Counted from the first letter of the stretch, positions 7,262 through 14,631 are shown. The stretch: 24,655 nt of DNA from Candidatus Woesearchaeota archaeon (GCA_019323655.1 JAHWGX010000024.1:1-24655); one strand, 5' to 3'. Program-made: numbers and translations. Notes: generated by a model from the sequence alone, not told the origin.

Positions 7262-8604
7262 CCTGCACATCCTCCTCTTGAAGAGCCTCCTGATGTATGA
7301 AGATTCCCATAGAGGGGTTTAAACCTTTCATCAAGGGAAAAATCGTTGCATCTAAGTATATTGTGGTAAAAAGAAGCAGGCCTCCCAAGATTGTTAACTT
7401 CTGTTACAAAAACCAAATTTCCTGTTGCTGACGATCTAATCATCTGGTTCTTTAAAGCAGGAACTAAGAAACTGTTTCCCTTCTCTTGCCATACGGAAGT
7501 ATAATTTGTATGCAATAAAACTCCTTCTTCTCCTACACGGGAAGGGCTTAAATCAACAGGAGAGACAACTTCAGTATATGCAGGTCCAATTTGGATTATA
7601 TCTAAAGTTTTTAATTTATTTAAATCGTCTTCTAAGGTTTCGTGGCCTCCGGGCATAACTAACGAGCAATATGTAGGCAATGAAGCTGTATCTCCTCCCA
7701 CATTGAGTACAGTAATTTTATATTCAAGCATTTTCTTTAGGAGTTCTTCAGAGGGAACTGTACTTGACATTAAAGCCAATTTAAATTGCTCGCCTGAAGT
7801 ATAGAGCATGCCTGGCCAACCTACTCCTTTTAGTGGGCTGTCTACAGGAGGTGCGGCCCCAATATCCGCACCAATATTGCTTATAATCCATTGCCAAGCT
7901 TCGTCAGAACTCTCAACAGGTCTTGCTAATAGGTGCTTTCCGTAAAATCTAAGTTGTTCTTCAAATATGGGTCTGGCTATATGCCTCATATCATAAGTCG
8001 TTACAGCAATACCAATTTTATCCACAATGTCTGATGCTGGATTCAATATTCTACCCATTGTTTGGGAAGATGCAACCCAATCAGCCTTTGGTATAATAAT
8101 TTGTACATAATCTTTACCTAATTCTGCACTTGTTCCACCTGTCCACTTTTCTTGGGCTATCCGCAAATTTGTATTAACCTGTTCCACACTCTCCGCAGAA
8201 ATCCCATTTAGATAATAATCAGCGATAGGTGCTGGTAAAAAATTCGGCCATCCTAGTACTCTCTGATGCTCTTTAGTTATAGGAGGTATTTTCTGAAATT
8301 TGTTCCAACTTGTAATTTTTTCAGGTGTCAATCCGTAAATATCCCAAAGAAATTTTATTGCAGGGGTGGTGGCATAAGAGAAATCTAACTGTTTTTTCAA
8401 TAATTTCCATTGTAAATCCAATATTTCATTTTGACTTAATTCCTCTACCCGGGAATCTTTTAAATCAGAGAAAGGTATATCTGTAGTAGCATACCCAAGA
8501 ACGTAGTCTTGAAAATTTAAAATATCAAAAGGAGAATCATCAATTTTTAAGTGTATCTCAGGTTTTCCAAGTATTTCTTCAAGTCCACCATACACTCGTG
8601 CCAT
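7258..8604 (-). CDS. Adenylate-forming enzyme, PaaK/LuxE-like acyl synthetase
   Basis: This is 448 aa. The stretch LWDIYGLTPEKITSWNKFQKIPPITKE (residues 86-112, in two parts) matches the N-terminal pattern of phenylacetate-CoA ligase and LuxE ('yGi.p..i....f..iP.ttK'). TGGTSAELGK at 155-164 corresponds to the ANL phosphate-binding loop. GNLVFVTEV...GRPASFYHN (395-415) corresponds to the 'GelvvT.l...P.iRY' region before the hinge. Such enzymes activate a carboxylic acid as acyl-AMP and pass it to a thiol. The next gene is an ALDH/LuxC-like reductase with an ATGA overlap, which matches the LuxE-LuxC logic of bioluminescence operons, although no LuxAB or LuxD is present. The C-terminus ends in a short G/S-rich tail (SGGSSRGGCAG). 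The substrate is unknown. Confidence 0.75.
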   Translation of the reverse strand: MARVYGGLEEILGKPEIHLKIDDSPFDILNFQDYVLGYATTDIPFSDLKDSRVEELSQNEILDLQWKLLKKQLDFSYATTPAIKFLWDIYGLTPEKITSWNKFQKIPPITKEHQRVLGWPNFLPAPIADYYLNGISAESVEQVNTNLRIAQEKWTGGTSAELGKDYVQIIIPKADWVASSQTMGRILNPASDIVDKIGIAVTTYDMRHIARPIFEEQLRFYGKHLLARPVESSDEAWQWIISNIGADIGAAPPVDSPLKGVGWPGMLYTSGEQFKLALMSSTVPSEELLKKMLEYKITVLNVGGDTASLPTYCSLVMPGGHETLEDDLNKLKTLDIIQIGPAYTEVVSPVDLSPSRVGEEGVLLHTNYTSVWQEKGNSFLVPALKNQMIRSSATGNLVFVTEVNNLGRPASFYHNILRCNDFSLDERFKPLYGNLHTSGGSSRGGCAG

Positions 8605-8621
8605 TCTCTGTTCCCGTCCAT
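8547..8621 (-). other. Possible 24-aa leader peptide overlapping the LuxE-like start
   Basis: An ATG at 8621 opens a 24-codon frame (MDGNREWHECMVDLKKYLEN and four more residues) ending in TAA at 8547. It is out of frame with the LuxE-like ATG at 8604. The best SD in the leader, GAGGT in GAGGTAGG, lies about 9 nt before this ATG, while 8604 has only a weak GGGA. It may be a regulatory upstream frame or mere chance. It could also mean the main start is reached by re-initiation. Confidence 0.25.
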
Positions 8622-8656
8622 TTACTACCTACCTCTTTTGTTAAAGAATACACAAC

Positions 8657-8670
8657 TTATATTTAAATAT
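8657..8670 (-). promoter_or_regulatory. TATA box for the LuxE/LuxC-like operon
   Basis: The minus strand reads ATATTTAAATATAAG in the 70-nt gap between the FIST gene and the LuxE-like gene. A start near 8637 would give a leader of about 32 nt beginning just before GAGGTAGG. The enzyme pair therefore has its own promoter and need not depend on read-through from the sensor genes. Confidence 0.5.
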
Positions 8671-8674
8671 TCAA

Positions 8675-9982
8675 TTATTCTGTCAATAATTTGTTATAGA
8701 TCAGTAATGTGGAAACAGATTGATTACAAACTTGTGATGCCTTGTCCATTTTTCCACCAATTTCACCAAAAGTATGAAACCCTATGATTGGTGTCTTTTT
8801 ATATCTCTTCCTCGCAAAATCTATTTCTGCACCCACATTTTTTCCCAATAATGCCTTTCTACCACAACATGAGAATACCAATGCAAGAGCTATGTCTTTG
8901 TCTCCATCAAACTTGTCAGCCTCTTTTATTGAGTCATAGACGCCCTGTACTGTTTTTTTCTTATCATAATTTACAACAACCACAGCAGAATTATTGTTTA
9001 GTTTAATCAAAGAATACATAGTTTTCTTGTCAGGATTAGGGACTGCTTCTTTAATATAAACATTCCCAAATGTGTCTAGCACACCAAATGGTCTAGGTAA
9101 AGTGTATTTAAACGGGTCTTTCATAAGCTCATCAACACTTACACCCAAAATTCTAGCATATTCCTCCACTGCAGGTTGTCCATTTATTTCCTCAATGATA
9201 TGCCCGGTTTTGTCTACTTTATTAATTAACGCAACTTTATCTTTTACGGTATAGCCATGATTAAAGCTGTGTGAGAAATAAAGATTTGACACAACAAAAA
9301 CAACAATACCTGCATCGTAATATAATTTTCCGTTAGCAAATTGAAAATTATTGGTTATCTTCTGTTTAGCATACTTTTCAAAATCTGTGCTGGTAGAAGC
9401 CCCAATAATAGGTATGTTTGACCCTGCTTCTCTAAAAATACCTTCTGTGAATTCTGTTTCCATACCCGGAACAACCTTTCCCTTATCAAATTTTACTCCG
9501 CAAATAAGCGTTAAAATAAAATAAGGAGGGGTCTTTACTATATCCCCATACGATTTAATTTGAGCTCTCCTAAATTGGACATAGGGGTCTATATACTGAT
9601 CCACTTTAACTTTATTTAAAGCCTCTTTAACTGCATTTTGTCCTGCTTTTTCAGGATTTTTGTGGTAGTTGTCTGAAACACCAACACCAAAGTGCATGTA
9701 TTCTGTACTTATTGCTACCACAGTTATTGTATTTGTTTTATATCCGCCTACACTAGTAAATTGTGTATCTGTAGAACTTCCAATCCAATTAGTCCCAAAT
9801 ATCTTGTTTCCTGCTTTTAGTATTTCTTTTTCATTGTAGTTAGAATCAGCAAAAATTATAGCAAATGTTGGTTTTTTATTTAGACCCTTAACTGCAGCTT
9901 GAGTAGCCTTTAACGCAGTAGAATAAGAGTCTTCTCCTCTTGCAATTCCGATACCCACTAAAAGGTTATTTTTATTTGCCAT
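8675..9982 (-). CDS. FIST-domain sensory protein (FIST_N + FIST_C)
   Basis: From the ATG at 9982 this is 435 aa. The N-terminal half (LLVGIGIARGEDSYSTALKATQ..., then FAIIFADS and IGSSTDTQF) has the FIST_N pattern, and the C-terminal half ends in the very typical FIST_C block IGFHTFGEIGG followed by NQSVSTLLIYN. FIST domains are thought to bind small ligands and are usually fused to or next to signal-transduction modules. Here the protein has no output domain, so it would need a partner. The start is set by an SD, GAGGCGAT, about 8 nt before ATG 9982. An upstream in-frame ATG at 10021 would overlap the previous gene. The gap to the V4R-like gene upstream is 19 nt, which suggests one operon of two ligand-binding proteins. 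Confidence 0.85.
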   Translation of the reverse strand: MANKNNLLVGIGIARGEDSYSTALKATQAAVKGLNKKPTFAIIFADSNYNEKEILKAGNKIFGTNWIGSSTDTQFTSVGGYKTNTITVVAISTEYMHFGVGVSDNYHKNPEKAGQNAVKEALNKVKVDQYIDPYVQFRRAQIKSYGDIVKTPPYFILTLICGVKFDKGKVVPGMETEFTEGIFREAGSNIPIIGASTSTDFEKYAKQKITNNFQFANGKLYYDAGIVVFVVSNLYFSHSFNHGYTVKDKVALINKVDKTGHIIEEINGQPAVEEYARILGVSVDELMKDPFKYTLPRPFGVLDTFGNVYIKEAVPNPDKKTMYSLIKLNNNSAVVVVNYDKKKTVQGVYDSIKEADKFDGDKDIALALVFSCCGRKALLGKNVGAEIDFARKRYKKTPIIGFHTFGEIGGKMDKASQVCNQSVSTLLIYNKLLTE

Positions 9983-10001
9983 TTTCAATCGCCTCTTTCG
10001 T

Positions 10002-10481
10002 TCAGCTGATAACATACTCACAATAATTGCCTCTCATGCGAGGCGTGATTTTTTTTGCATCAACATCTTTGCCGAATAAAAATGAAAACATTCCTGACAG
10101 TATGGCAGGCGTCACTATAAAGCCGTTTTTGCCATTTTTAGTTCCTATTACAGAAGATTTGTGTACCCTTATAACGCAAGTCCTCTTTTTATAGTCAATA
10201 TCAACTATTTGCATATCCCCTAAGCCGCATATGTCAAATATATCTTCCAGAATATTAAGCATTCCTTCCCCGCTGCTGCCAAGCTTCTTTGCATAATCAT
10301 CGATGTCTCTTCTCATAACACTCTTAACAGACTCATAAATCAGCTTATGGTTGGTTTTTTCCATCTCACGGACAACATCATAGGGCAGTAAAATCTGCTT
10401 CTTGCCAAGAATCTCTATTTTTCCGTCCATCATAGAGAACTGCCTTGCAAAAAGAAGTTTTTTCAAAAACGGCGATATCAT
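10002..10481 (-). CDS. V4R-like (hydrocarbon-binding) domain protein
   Basis: From the ATG at 10481 this is 159 aa. The pattern of the second half, GLGDMQIVDIDYKKRTCVIRV followed by a 30-residue gap, GFIVTPAILSGMFSFLFGK and a closing RGNYCEYVIS, matches the V4R fold: a strand pair, a helical 'G-x-x-x-G' stretch and a final C-x-(Y/F)-x-(I/V) element. The upstream part (residues 1-70) is helical. V4R domains bind small hydrophobic molecules and control partner proteins in bacteria and archaea. It sits 10 nt after the 149-aa gene and 19 nt before the FIST gene. AAGGT precedes the chosen ATG. An ATG at 10523 would overlap the upstream gene by 32 nt. The family call is by eye and fairly good but not certain. 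Confidence 0.65.
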   Translation of the reverse strand: MISPFLKKLLFARQFSMMDGKIEILGKKQILLPYDVVREMEKTNHKLIYESVKSVMRRDIDDYAKKLGSSGEGMLNILEDIFDICGLGDMQIVDIDYKKRTCVIRVHKSSVIGTKNGKNGFIVTPAILSGMFSFLFGKDVDAKKITPRMRGNYCEYVIS

Positions 10482-10491
10482 TTTAACCTTT

Positions 10492-10941
10492 TTATATTGC
10501 CTTAAGCTTGCTCCACTTCTCATAGGTAAGGCTTTGGTCCTGCTCGCTGTTGACCTCTATTGAATCCACAAACATTTCAGTCACCTTGTCCTTTCTAAGC
10601 ATAGACCTCAATGTCTTTTTCAAAGCATTGCAAAATGTTTCTGCTCTCTTCCTGTGCACGAAATGCGCATTCATGGCCAAAGGAGACTCAACCATAACCT
10701 CAAAAAAGCCCCCTTTTTCAAACATAAACCTTTCATAGTTTTTTGCCTCAATCAAATCCATGCCCATGTAGTAAATGGAATCATTGTAATTTTTCTCAAG
10801 CCTGTCTATAAACTTGATTAGCTCCTTTTTTGCCCTCTCCTGCTCTTGTATGTTTTCCTGCACTGTTTTTTTCTTTCTGACTGCAAAAGGCAGAAGTTCT
10901 CCTGCGTCCAAAGAAGCGACAAATATGTGTTTTGTCCTCAT
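10492..10941 (-). CDS. Hypothetical archaeal protein, 149 aa
   Basis: This is a soluble, charged protein. The N-terminus MRTKHIFVASLDAGELLPF is followed by a K/E-rich predicted helix (VQENIQEQERAKKELIKF, about residues 27-45), then a mixed alpha/beta part with the hydrophobic segment FFEVMVESPLAMNAHFVHR. I do not recognise a family. It lies 79 nt downstream of the KaiC-like ATPase and 10 nt upstream of the V4R-like gene, on the same strand, so it probably belongs to the same expression unit. The start ATG has only a distant AAGG before it. Confidence 0.65.
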   Translation of the reverse strand: MRTKHIFVASLDAGELLPFAVRKKKTVQENIQEQERAKKELIKFIDRLEKNYNDSIYYMGMDLIEAKNYERFMFEKGGFFEVMVESPLAMNAHFVHRKRAETFCNALKKTLRSMLRKDKVTEMFVDSIEVNSEQDQSLTYEKWSKLKAI

Positions 10942-11020
10942 TTTTTATTGCCTTGGAAGTTTGATTATTTAATTTTTGCTATTTATTAAGCAGTAACACA
11001 AATCCAAAAGAAAAATTATA

Positions 11021-11806
11021 CTACCTGAACCTGCTCTTCAGGACAGTTATTCCCGACCCTCCAATTTTCATGGGGATTGGCCCTCTTTTGTGGTTAGTCC
11101 TTCTCATTTTGACAACCCTTATTGCCCTGTCTGATTCCCCGCCTATTCCTGCGTAATGCAGCACTGTGACACTGTCGCTCAAAAACTCTTCTATGCCGAA
11201 TCTCGAGAAGCTTCCCAAACCCTCAGAATCCATAGCGCTTTCAGTTGGCGTCTCTGAAATAAGTATCGTGGTGCAGTCCATACTTTTCAGGAGTTCTATA
11301 ATCTTAAAAATCTGCTTTCTTCTTTCAAAATCGTCTTCCATGGGCATGACCACAGCACTTATAGAGTCAATCACAACCCGCTTAGGCTTGAACTTCTGCA
11401 GCTCATCCTTAAGCTGGGATACAAAATCAGTTACATCGTAAACAGGCACATAGGCAAACTTTGTGTCGCTGGAAAATTTAACCCCCTTAGACAATTCATC
11501 AAAATCCAAACCCTCGCTTTTAACAGCGGATTTGAGCTTCTTTTTTAGTTTTTTATCCCTGTCAACCGACTTAAAATCCAGCCCGAGGCCCTCGACATCC
11601 TGCTTCAGGTCATCTTCAGTTTCCTCGAAAGAGATATAATATCCTCTCTCGCCATATTGCCTTGCGCCATTAAGGATAAACTGGAGGCAGAAGATTGTCT
11701 TTCCAGTGCCTGTGCCGCCGCAAAGCAAGTTCACGGAATTTTTTATAAAGCCGCCTTCTATAAGCTTGTCAAATCCAGGTATTCCCGTGCTTATCCTGTG
11801 CAGCAT
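11021..11806 (-). CDS. KaiC-like RecA-fold ATPase
   Basis: This is a single KaiC domain of 261 aa. The start RISTGIPGFDKLIEGGF is the KaiC family signature. Walker A is GGTGTGKT (residues 30-37), the paired catalytic glutamates are in SFEETEDD (E61, E62), and Walker B is RVVID (143-147). It is one domain only, unlike the two-domain cyanobacterial clock KaiC, and matches the archaeal stand-alone KaiC/RadA-superfamily ATPases, which are often linked to signalling. It starts 1 nt after the stop of the two-span membrane gene, so the pair is co-translated. Downstream come the 149-aa, V4R-like and FIST genes. Coupling to those sensors is a reasonable guess from context, not proven. Confidence 0.9.
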   Translation of the reverse strand: MLHRISTGIPGFDKLIEGGFIKNSVNLLCGGTGTGKTIFCLQFILNGARQYGERGYYISFEETEDDLKQDVEGLGLDFKSVDRDKKLKKKLKSAVKSEGLDFDELSKGVKFSSDTKFAYVPVYDVTDFVSQLKDELQKFKPKRVVIDSISAVVMPMEDDFERRKQIFKIIELLKSMDCTTILISETPTESAMDSEGLGSFSRFGIEEFLSDSVTVLHYAGIGGESDRAIRVVKMRRTNHKRGPIPMKIGGSGITVLKSRFR

Positions 11807-11807
11807 T

Positions 11808-12146
11808 TTATTTTAAAAAACTGTCAAGCAGTTTTTCCAGTATTTTTCTTTCCCTGTCTATGGCTACCTGGTATGTCCACATTGCAGTCACCAATAACAT
11901 CACGCCTAAAACAAAAAGCACATTAATGTACATGTCCGGTATAAAGACGTTCACCCTGCCGAAATATGCCACAACAAGAAATGCCAAAAAGATTATAAAC
12001 CCCTTATTGAGGATTATGGAAGAATGCTCTCTTTGAATCTTTGACCTCTCAATCAGGATAAATATGACCTGCTTTTCCATTTCAGACAGCTTCCTTTTGG
12101 GAAGATCCCTAAAAAGCTCAAGCACATCCTCTTTTTTATTCTCCAT
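11808..12146 (-). CDS. Two-span membrane protein, 112 aa, upstream of KaiC-like gene
   Basis: There is a charged N-terminal cytoplasmic part (about residues 1-47, MENKKEDVLELFRDLPKRK...), then two hydrophobic helices, FIIFLAFLVVAYFG (about 50-63) and INVLFVLGVMLLVTAMW (about 74-90), joined by a short loop, and a charged C-terminal tail. Both ends should be cytoplasmic. A TATA box at 12167-12176 is centred about 26 nt before the ATG, so the transcript is probably leaderless even though AGGAG touches the ATG directly. It may anchor or localise the KaiC-like ATPase translated from the next gene. The family is not recognised. Confidence 0.75.
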   Translation of the reverse strand: MENKKEDVLELFRDLPKRKLSEMEKQVIFILIERSKIQREHSSIILNKGFIIFLAFLVVAYFGRVNVFIPDMYINVLFVLGVMLLVTAMWTYQVAIDRERKILEKLLDSFLK

Positions 12147-12166
12147 CTCCTGTCAATTATCTAAGT

Positions 12167-12176
12167 CTTATTTAAA
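12167..12176 (-). promoter_or_regulatory. TATA box of the KaiC/V4R/FIST transcription unit
   Basis: The minus strand reads TTTAAATAAG, centred 26 nt before the ATG at 12146. This predicts a leaderless start for the first gene of the run. Confidence 0.5.
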
Positions 12177-12237
12177 CTTATTGATTTTGTAAGGTAAAGT
12201 TAAAGTATACACTTTCAGGAAAAAATTCGGCAAATAA

Positions 12238-12435
12238 AACAAATCCCGCCGCTCTGCGGCAAAAATTACACTCGGCAAAAATTGCCTGAGAGGAAAGCGA
12301 GCGAGAGCATCTGCTTAAGCGAGCTCTCGCAATTCACGAAATTTTCGCCTCGGATTTGTTGCAATCAATAGGCGAGGCTTTTTTTAGTGGCAGCCAAAAA
12401 AAGCCGAGCACTAAATATCGTGAGCGCGACAGCGC
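12238..12435. repeat. Nested inverted-repeat block in the 504-nt gene-free gap
   Basis: The gap 12147-12650 has no convincing coding frame. It holds a nested structure: outer arms AACAAATCC (12238-12246) and GGATTTGTT (12352-12360), perfect over 9 bp; an inner arm GGCAAAAATT, present twice (12258-12267 and 12274-12283), pairing 9/10 with AATTTTCGCC (12340-12349); and a core hairpin GCGAGAGC/GCTCTCGC (12301-12308/12323-12330). A small hairpin GCCGC/GCGGC sits at 12248-12260. Just outside is GGCTTTTTTT/AAAAAAAGCC (12376-12385/12396-12405), which could act as a terminator in either direction, and GCGC/GCGC at 12424-12435. It is GC-rich for its surroundings. It could be a structured RNA or a mobile palindromic repeat. 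Confidence 0.5.
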
Positions 12436-12573
12436 GAACATATTGAAATTTAATTAGGGGAAGATGTGTTCATCACTAAAGTTGCGGAGCAGATTGAAAA
12501 ATAAAGTAAAATTGATACAACCCAAATTTATTGCTAAGATGCTTATGCCGCCTATTATTTATTTACCGCAAAC

Positions 12574-12581
12574 TTTAAATA
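12574..12581 (+). promoter_or_regulatory. TATA box of the exosome/proteasome superoperon
   Basis: TTTAAATA is preceded by the purine-containing CGCAAAC, a possible BRE. A start near 12606 would leave a leader of about 45 nt before the pop5 ATG at 12651. Confidence 0.5.
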
Positions 12582-12650
12582 CTTTGGAGCTATCCTTTTT
12601 CCCGCGAGAGAAAAGAGAAGGGTAAAAACTGTCTTCTCATTAAAATTACA

Positions 12651-13019
12651 ATGGTTAAAACAAAAATAAAACCATTATTGCCAAGCTTAAGGGAAAAGAA
12701 AAGGTACCTGGCTTATGAGGTTATCTCCAGGGAGAGGTTTAATGACGCTTTCCACGTAAGCAAAGCGATTCTGGAGGCCTCAAAGGAGTTTTTGGGAAAC
12801 CTGGGAATGGCAAGGGCAGGCATTGTAACTTTGGATGACAAATGGAACGCAAACATGCAGAGAGGCATTATGAGGGTGAACAATAAGCAGGTGGACAATG
12901 TGAAAGCGTCTTTGATATTCGTAAAAAAAATAGGCGGGAATGAGGCAATTGTAAAAAGCGTAGGCGCTTCAGGAATTTTGAGAAAGGCGCAGCAAAAATA
13001 TTTAAACCAAGCGGCATAA
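12651..13019 (+). CDS. rnp2: RNase P protein component 2 (Pop5)
   Basis: This is the Pop5/Rnp2 subunit of archaeal RNase P, which with Rpp30 supports the catalytic RNA in 5' maturation of tRNAs. The N-terminus KPLLPSLREKKRYLAYEV is the family signature, and the C-terminal half has QRGIMRVNNKQVDNVKASL and KSVGASGILRKAQQKYL, both typical. At 122 aa it is of normal family length. It is the first gene of the plus-strand superoperon and precedes psmA, an order seen in many archaea. No strong SD is seen before the ATG. Confidence 0.92.
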   Translation: MVKTKIKPLLPSLREKKRYLAYEVISRERFNDAFHVSKAILEASKEFLGNLGMARAGIVTLDDKWNANMQRGIMRVNNKQVDNVKASLIFVKKIGGNEAIVKSVGASGILRKAQQKYLNQAA

Positions 13020-13130
13020 ATCAGTAAAAATTCAAATAAAAATCAAGCCGGCAATAAAAAGCGGCAATAAATAAAATTTTCATTAAATTAAAAATCGGAC
13101 AGCAAATAATCAATATAAGACAAAAAAATA

Positions 13131-13138
13131 AATATAAA
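13131..13138 (+). promoter_or_regulatory. Possible internal TATA box before psmA
   Basis: AATATAAA in the 162-nt gap between pop5 and the chosen psmA start could drive the proteasome-exosome genes independently. The centre is about 29 nt before ATG 13164 and 47 nt before ATG 13182. The same gap carries a 10-bp direct repeat CGGCAATAAA at 13049-13058 and 13062-13071. Confidence 0.35.
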
Positions 13139-13181
13139 AACAAGGAACAAAACGTGAGCAAAAATGGTTAAAGGTGAAAAT

Positions 13182-13928
13182 ATGCAGCCCATGCATCAAT
13201 TAATGGGCTATGACAGGGCCATAACTATGTTCAGCCCTGACGGAAGATTACTGCAGGTAGAATACGCAAAAAAGACAGTAAGGCAGGGCTCAACAGCAAT
13301 TGCTATGGTATGCTCTGACGGGCTTCTGTTTGTTACAGACAAAAGGATAATTGACAGCTTAGTAGTGCCGGAGGCTGTTGAGAAGATATGGCAGATAGAC
13401 GAGCACATAGGAGCAACTGCATCGGGAATTTTGTCAGATGCCCGCGTTCTTATAGAGAGGGCGCAGCTGCGTGCACAGCAGCACAAGATTACCTATGACA
13501 GCCCGATTGACACGCTTACAATAGTAAAGGACATCTGCGACTTAAAGCAGATATGCACCCAAAGCGGCGGATTAAGGCCTTTTGGCGTTTCTGTACTTGT
13601 AGCTGGCATAGACAACCATACTCCAAGGCTCTATGAAACTGACCCCACAGGAATATTCTTCCAGTACATGGCAACAGCTATTGGCGAAGGCGAAGTGGAA
13701 GTAGAGGAAATCCTGCACAATGAGTACAGCCCAAATCTAACAATAGAGGACGGCTTTAAGGTCTCATTGAAAGCCCTAAAGAAGGTTTTGGGCGAGAATT
13801 TCAAGGTCGGAAGAATAGATGCGGCTTACATAAACAAAGACGAAAAAAAATTCAAAAAATTTTCTAAGGAAAAAATAGAAAAGACTGCTGCAGATATCAA
13901 GGGCCTGAAAGAAAAAAAGAAAAAATAA
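13182..13928 (+). CDS. psmA: 20S proteasome alpha subunit
   Basis: This is the alpha ring subunit of the archaeal 20S core, which gates substrate entry and docks the AAA ATPase. The N-terminal signature GYDRAITMFSPDGRLLQVEY (residues 9-28) is the proteasome alpha motif. SGGLRPFGVSVLVAGID and TDPTGIFFQYMATAIG follow as in the family. The C-terminus ends in a K/E-rich tail rather than a compact helix. I prefer ATG 13182 because AAAGGTGA lies 5 nt before it and the resulting N-terminus matches other archaeal PsmA. ATG 13164, six codons upstream, is the alternative and could be a leaderless start. The beta subunit is not in the window. The gap to SBDS is 1 nt. Confidence 0.95.
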   Translation: MQPMHQLMGYDRAITMFSPDGRLLQVEYAKKTVRQGSTAIAMVCSDGLLFVTDKRIIDSLVVPEAVEKIWQIDEHIGATASGILSDARVLIERAQLRAQQHKITYDSPIDTLTIVKDICDLKQICTQSGGLRPFGVSVLVAGIDNHTPRLYETDPTGIFFQYMATAIGEGEVEVEEILHNEYSPNLTIEDGFKVSLKALKKVLGENFKVGRIDAAYINKDEKKFKKFSKEKIEKTAADIKGLKEKKKK

Positions 13929-13929
13929 A

Positions 13930-14631
13930 ATGGTAACAGTTGACGATGCAGTCATCGCAAGGTTAAAGAGCCACGGCCAGGATTTTGAGGTTCTGGTTGA
14001 CTGCAATAACGCAATAGCGCTTAGAGAAGGCAAGCAAATTGATTTAAAGGATGTTCTTGCCGCAATTAAGGTTTTCACAGATGCAAAAAAGGGCCTTGTG
14101 GCACCCGATAATGCGATGCAGCAGGTATTCCAAACAACTGATGCAGAAGAAGTCGCAAAACAAATAATAACCAAAGGGGAAATACAGCTAACCGCTGAAT
14201 ACAGAAACAGCCTGAAGGAAAGGAAGAGAAGGCAAATCATAAACATAATCCACAAAAATGGCGTGGACCCAAAAACACATCTGCCCCACCCCCTACAAAG
14301 GATAGAAAATGCCCTGGAGGAGGCAAAGTTTCATGTTGACGAGTTTGCTTCTGTGGAGGAACAGCTGCAAAATGCGCTGAATAAGCTCAAGCCCGTCATC
14401 CCGATAAAGTTTGAGGTAAAGGAAATCGCTGTTAAAATAGGCCCTGAATATGCTGCGAAGGCATACTCAACTGTAAAAAAATATGGAACAATCTTAAGGG
14501 AGGAGTGGCAAAACACCGGCTACTGGGTTGGTGTTGTCGAGATGCCCGGGGGACTTGAAGAGGAATTTTATGAAAAAGTAAATGAAATATGCCATGGCAA
14601 TGTTGAGGCAAATGTCTTGAAGACAAAATGA
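13930..14631 (+). CDS. sdo1: Ribosome maturation protein SBDS (Sdo1) homologue
   Basis: This is the archaeal orthologue of the Shwachman-Bodian-Diamond protein, which works with EF-2-type GTPases to release the anti-association factor aIF6 from new 60S/50S subunits. The N-terminal domain is recognisable from MVTVDDAVIARLKSHGQDFEVL and ALREGK, the middle from the KGEIQLTAEYR and HKNGVDPKTHLPHP motifs, and the C-terminal ferredoxin-like domain from VKIGPEYAAKAYSTVKKYG. The length of 233 aa is normal. It starts 1 nt after psmA and overlaps rrp4 by 4 nt (ATGA), as expected for a tightly coupled operon. Confidence 0.95.
   Translation: MVTVDDAVIARLKSHGQDFEVLVDCNNAIALREGKQIDLKDVLAAIKVFTDAKKGLVAPDNAMQQVFQTTDAEEVAKQIITKGEIQLTAEYRNSLKERKRRQIINIIHKNGVDPKTHLPHPLQRIENALEEAKFHVDEFASVEEQLQNALNKLKPVIPIKFEVKEIAVKIGPEYAAKAYSTVKKYGTILREEWQNTGYWVGVVEMPGGLEEEFYEKVNEICHGNVEANVLKTK

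Noticed and set aside
12238..12435. Archaeal RNase P RNA next to the pop5 gene (a GAGGAAAG-like word is present)
   Set aside because: The block is too short, and the other universal RNase P RNA elements are not seen. One conserved-looking word is not enough.
13164..13181. Upstream start of psmA at ATG 13164
   Set aside because: A good SD (AAAGGTGA) precedes ATG 13182 and the family N-terminus matches that start better. Kept only as an alternative.
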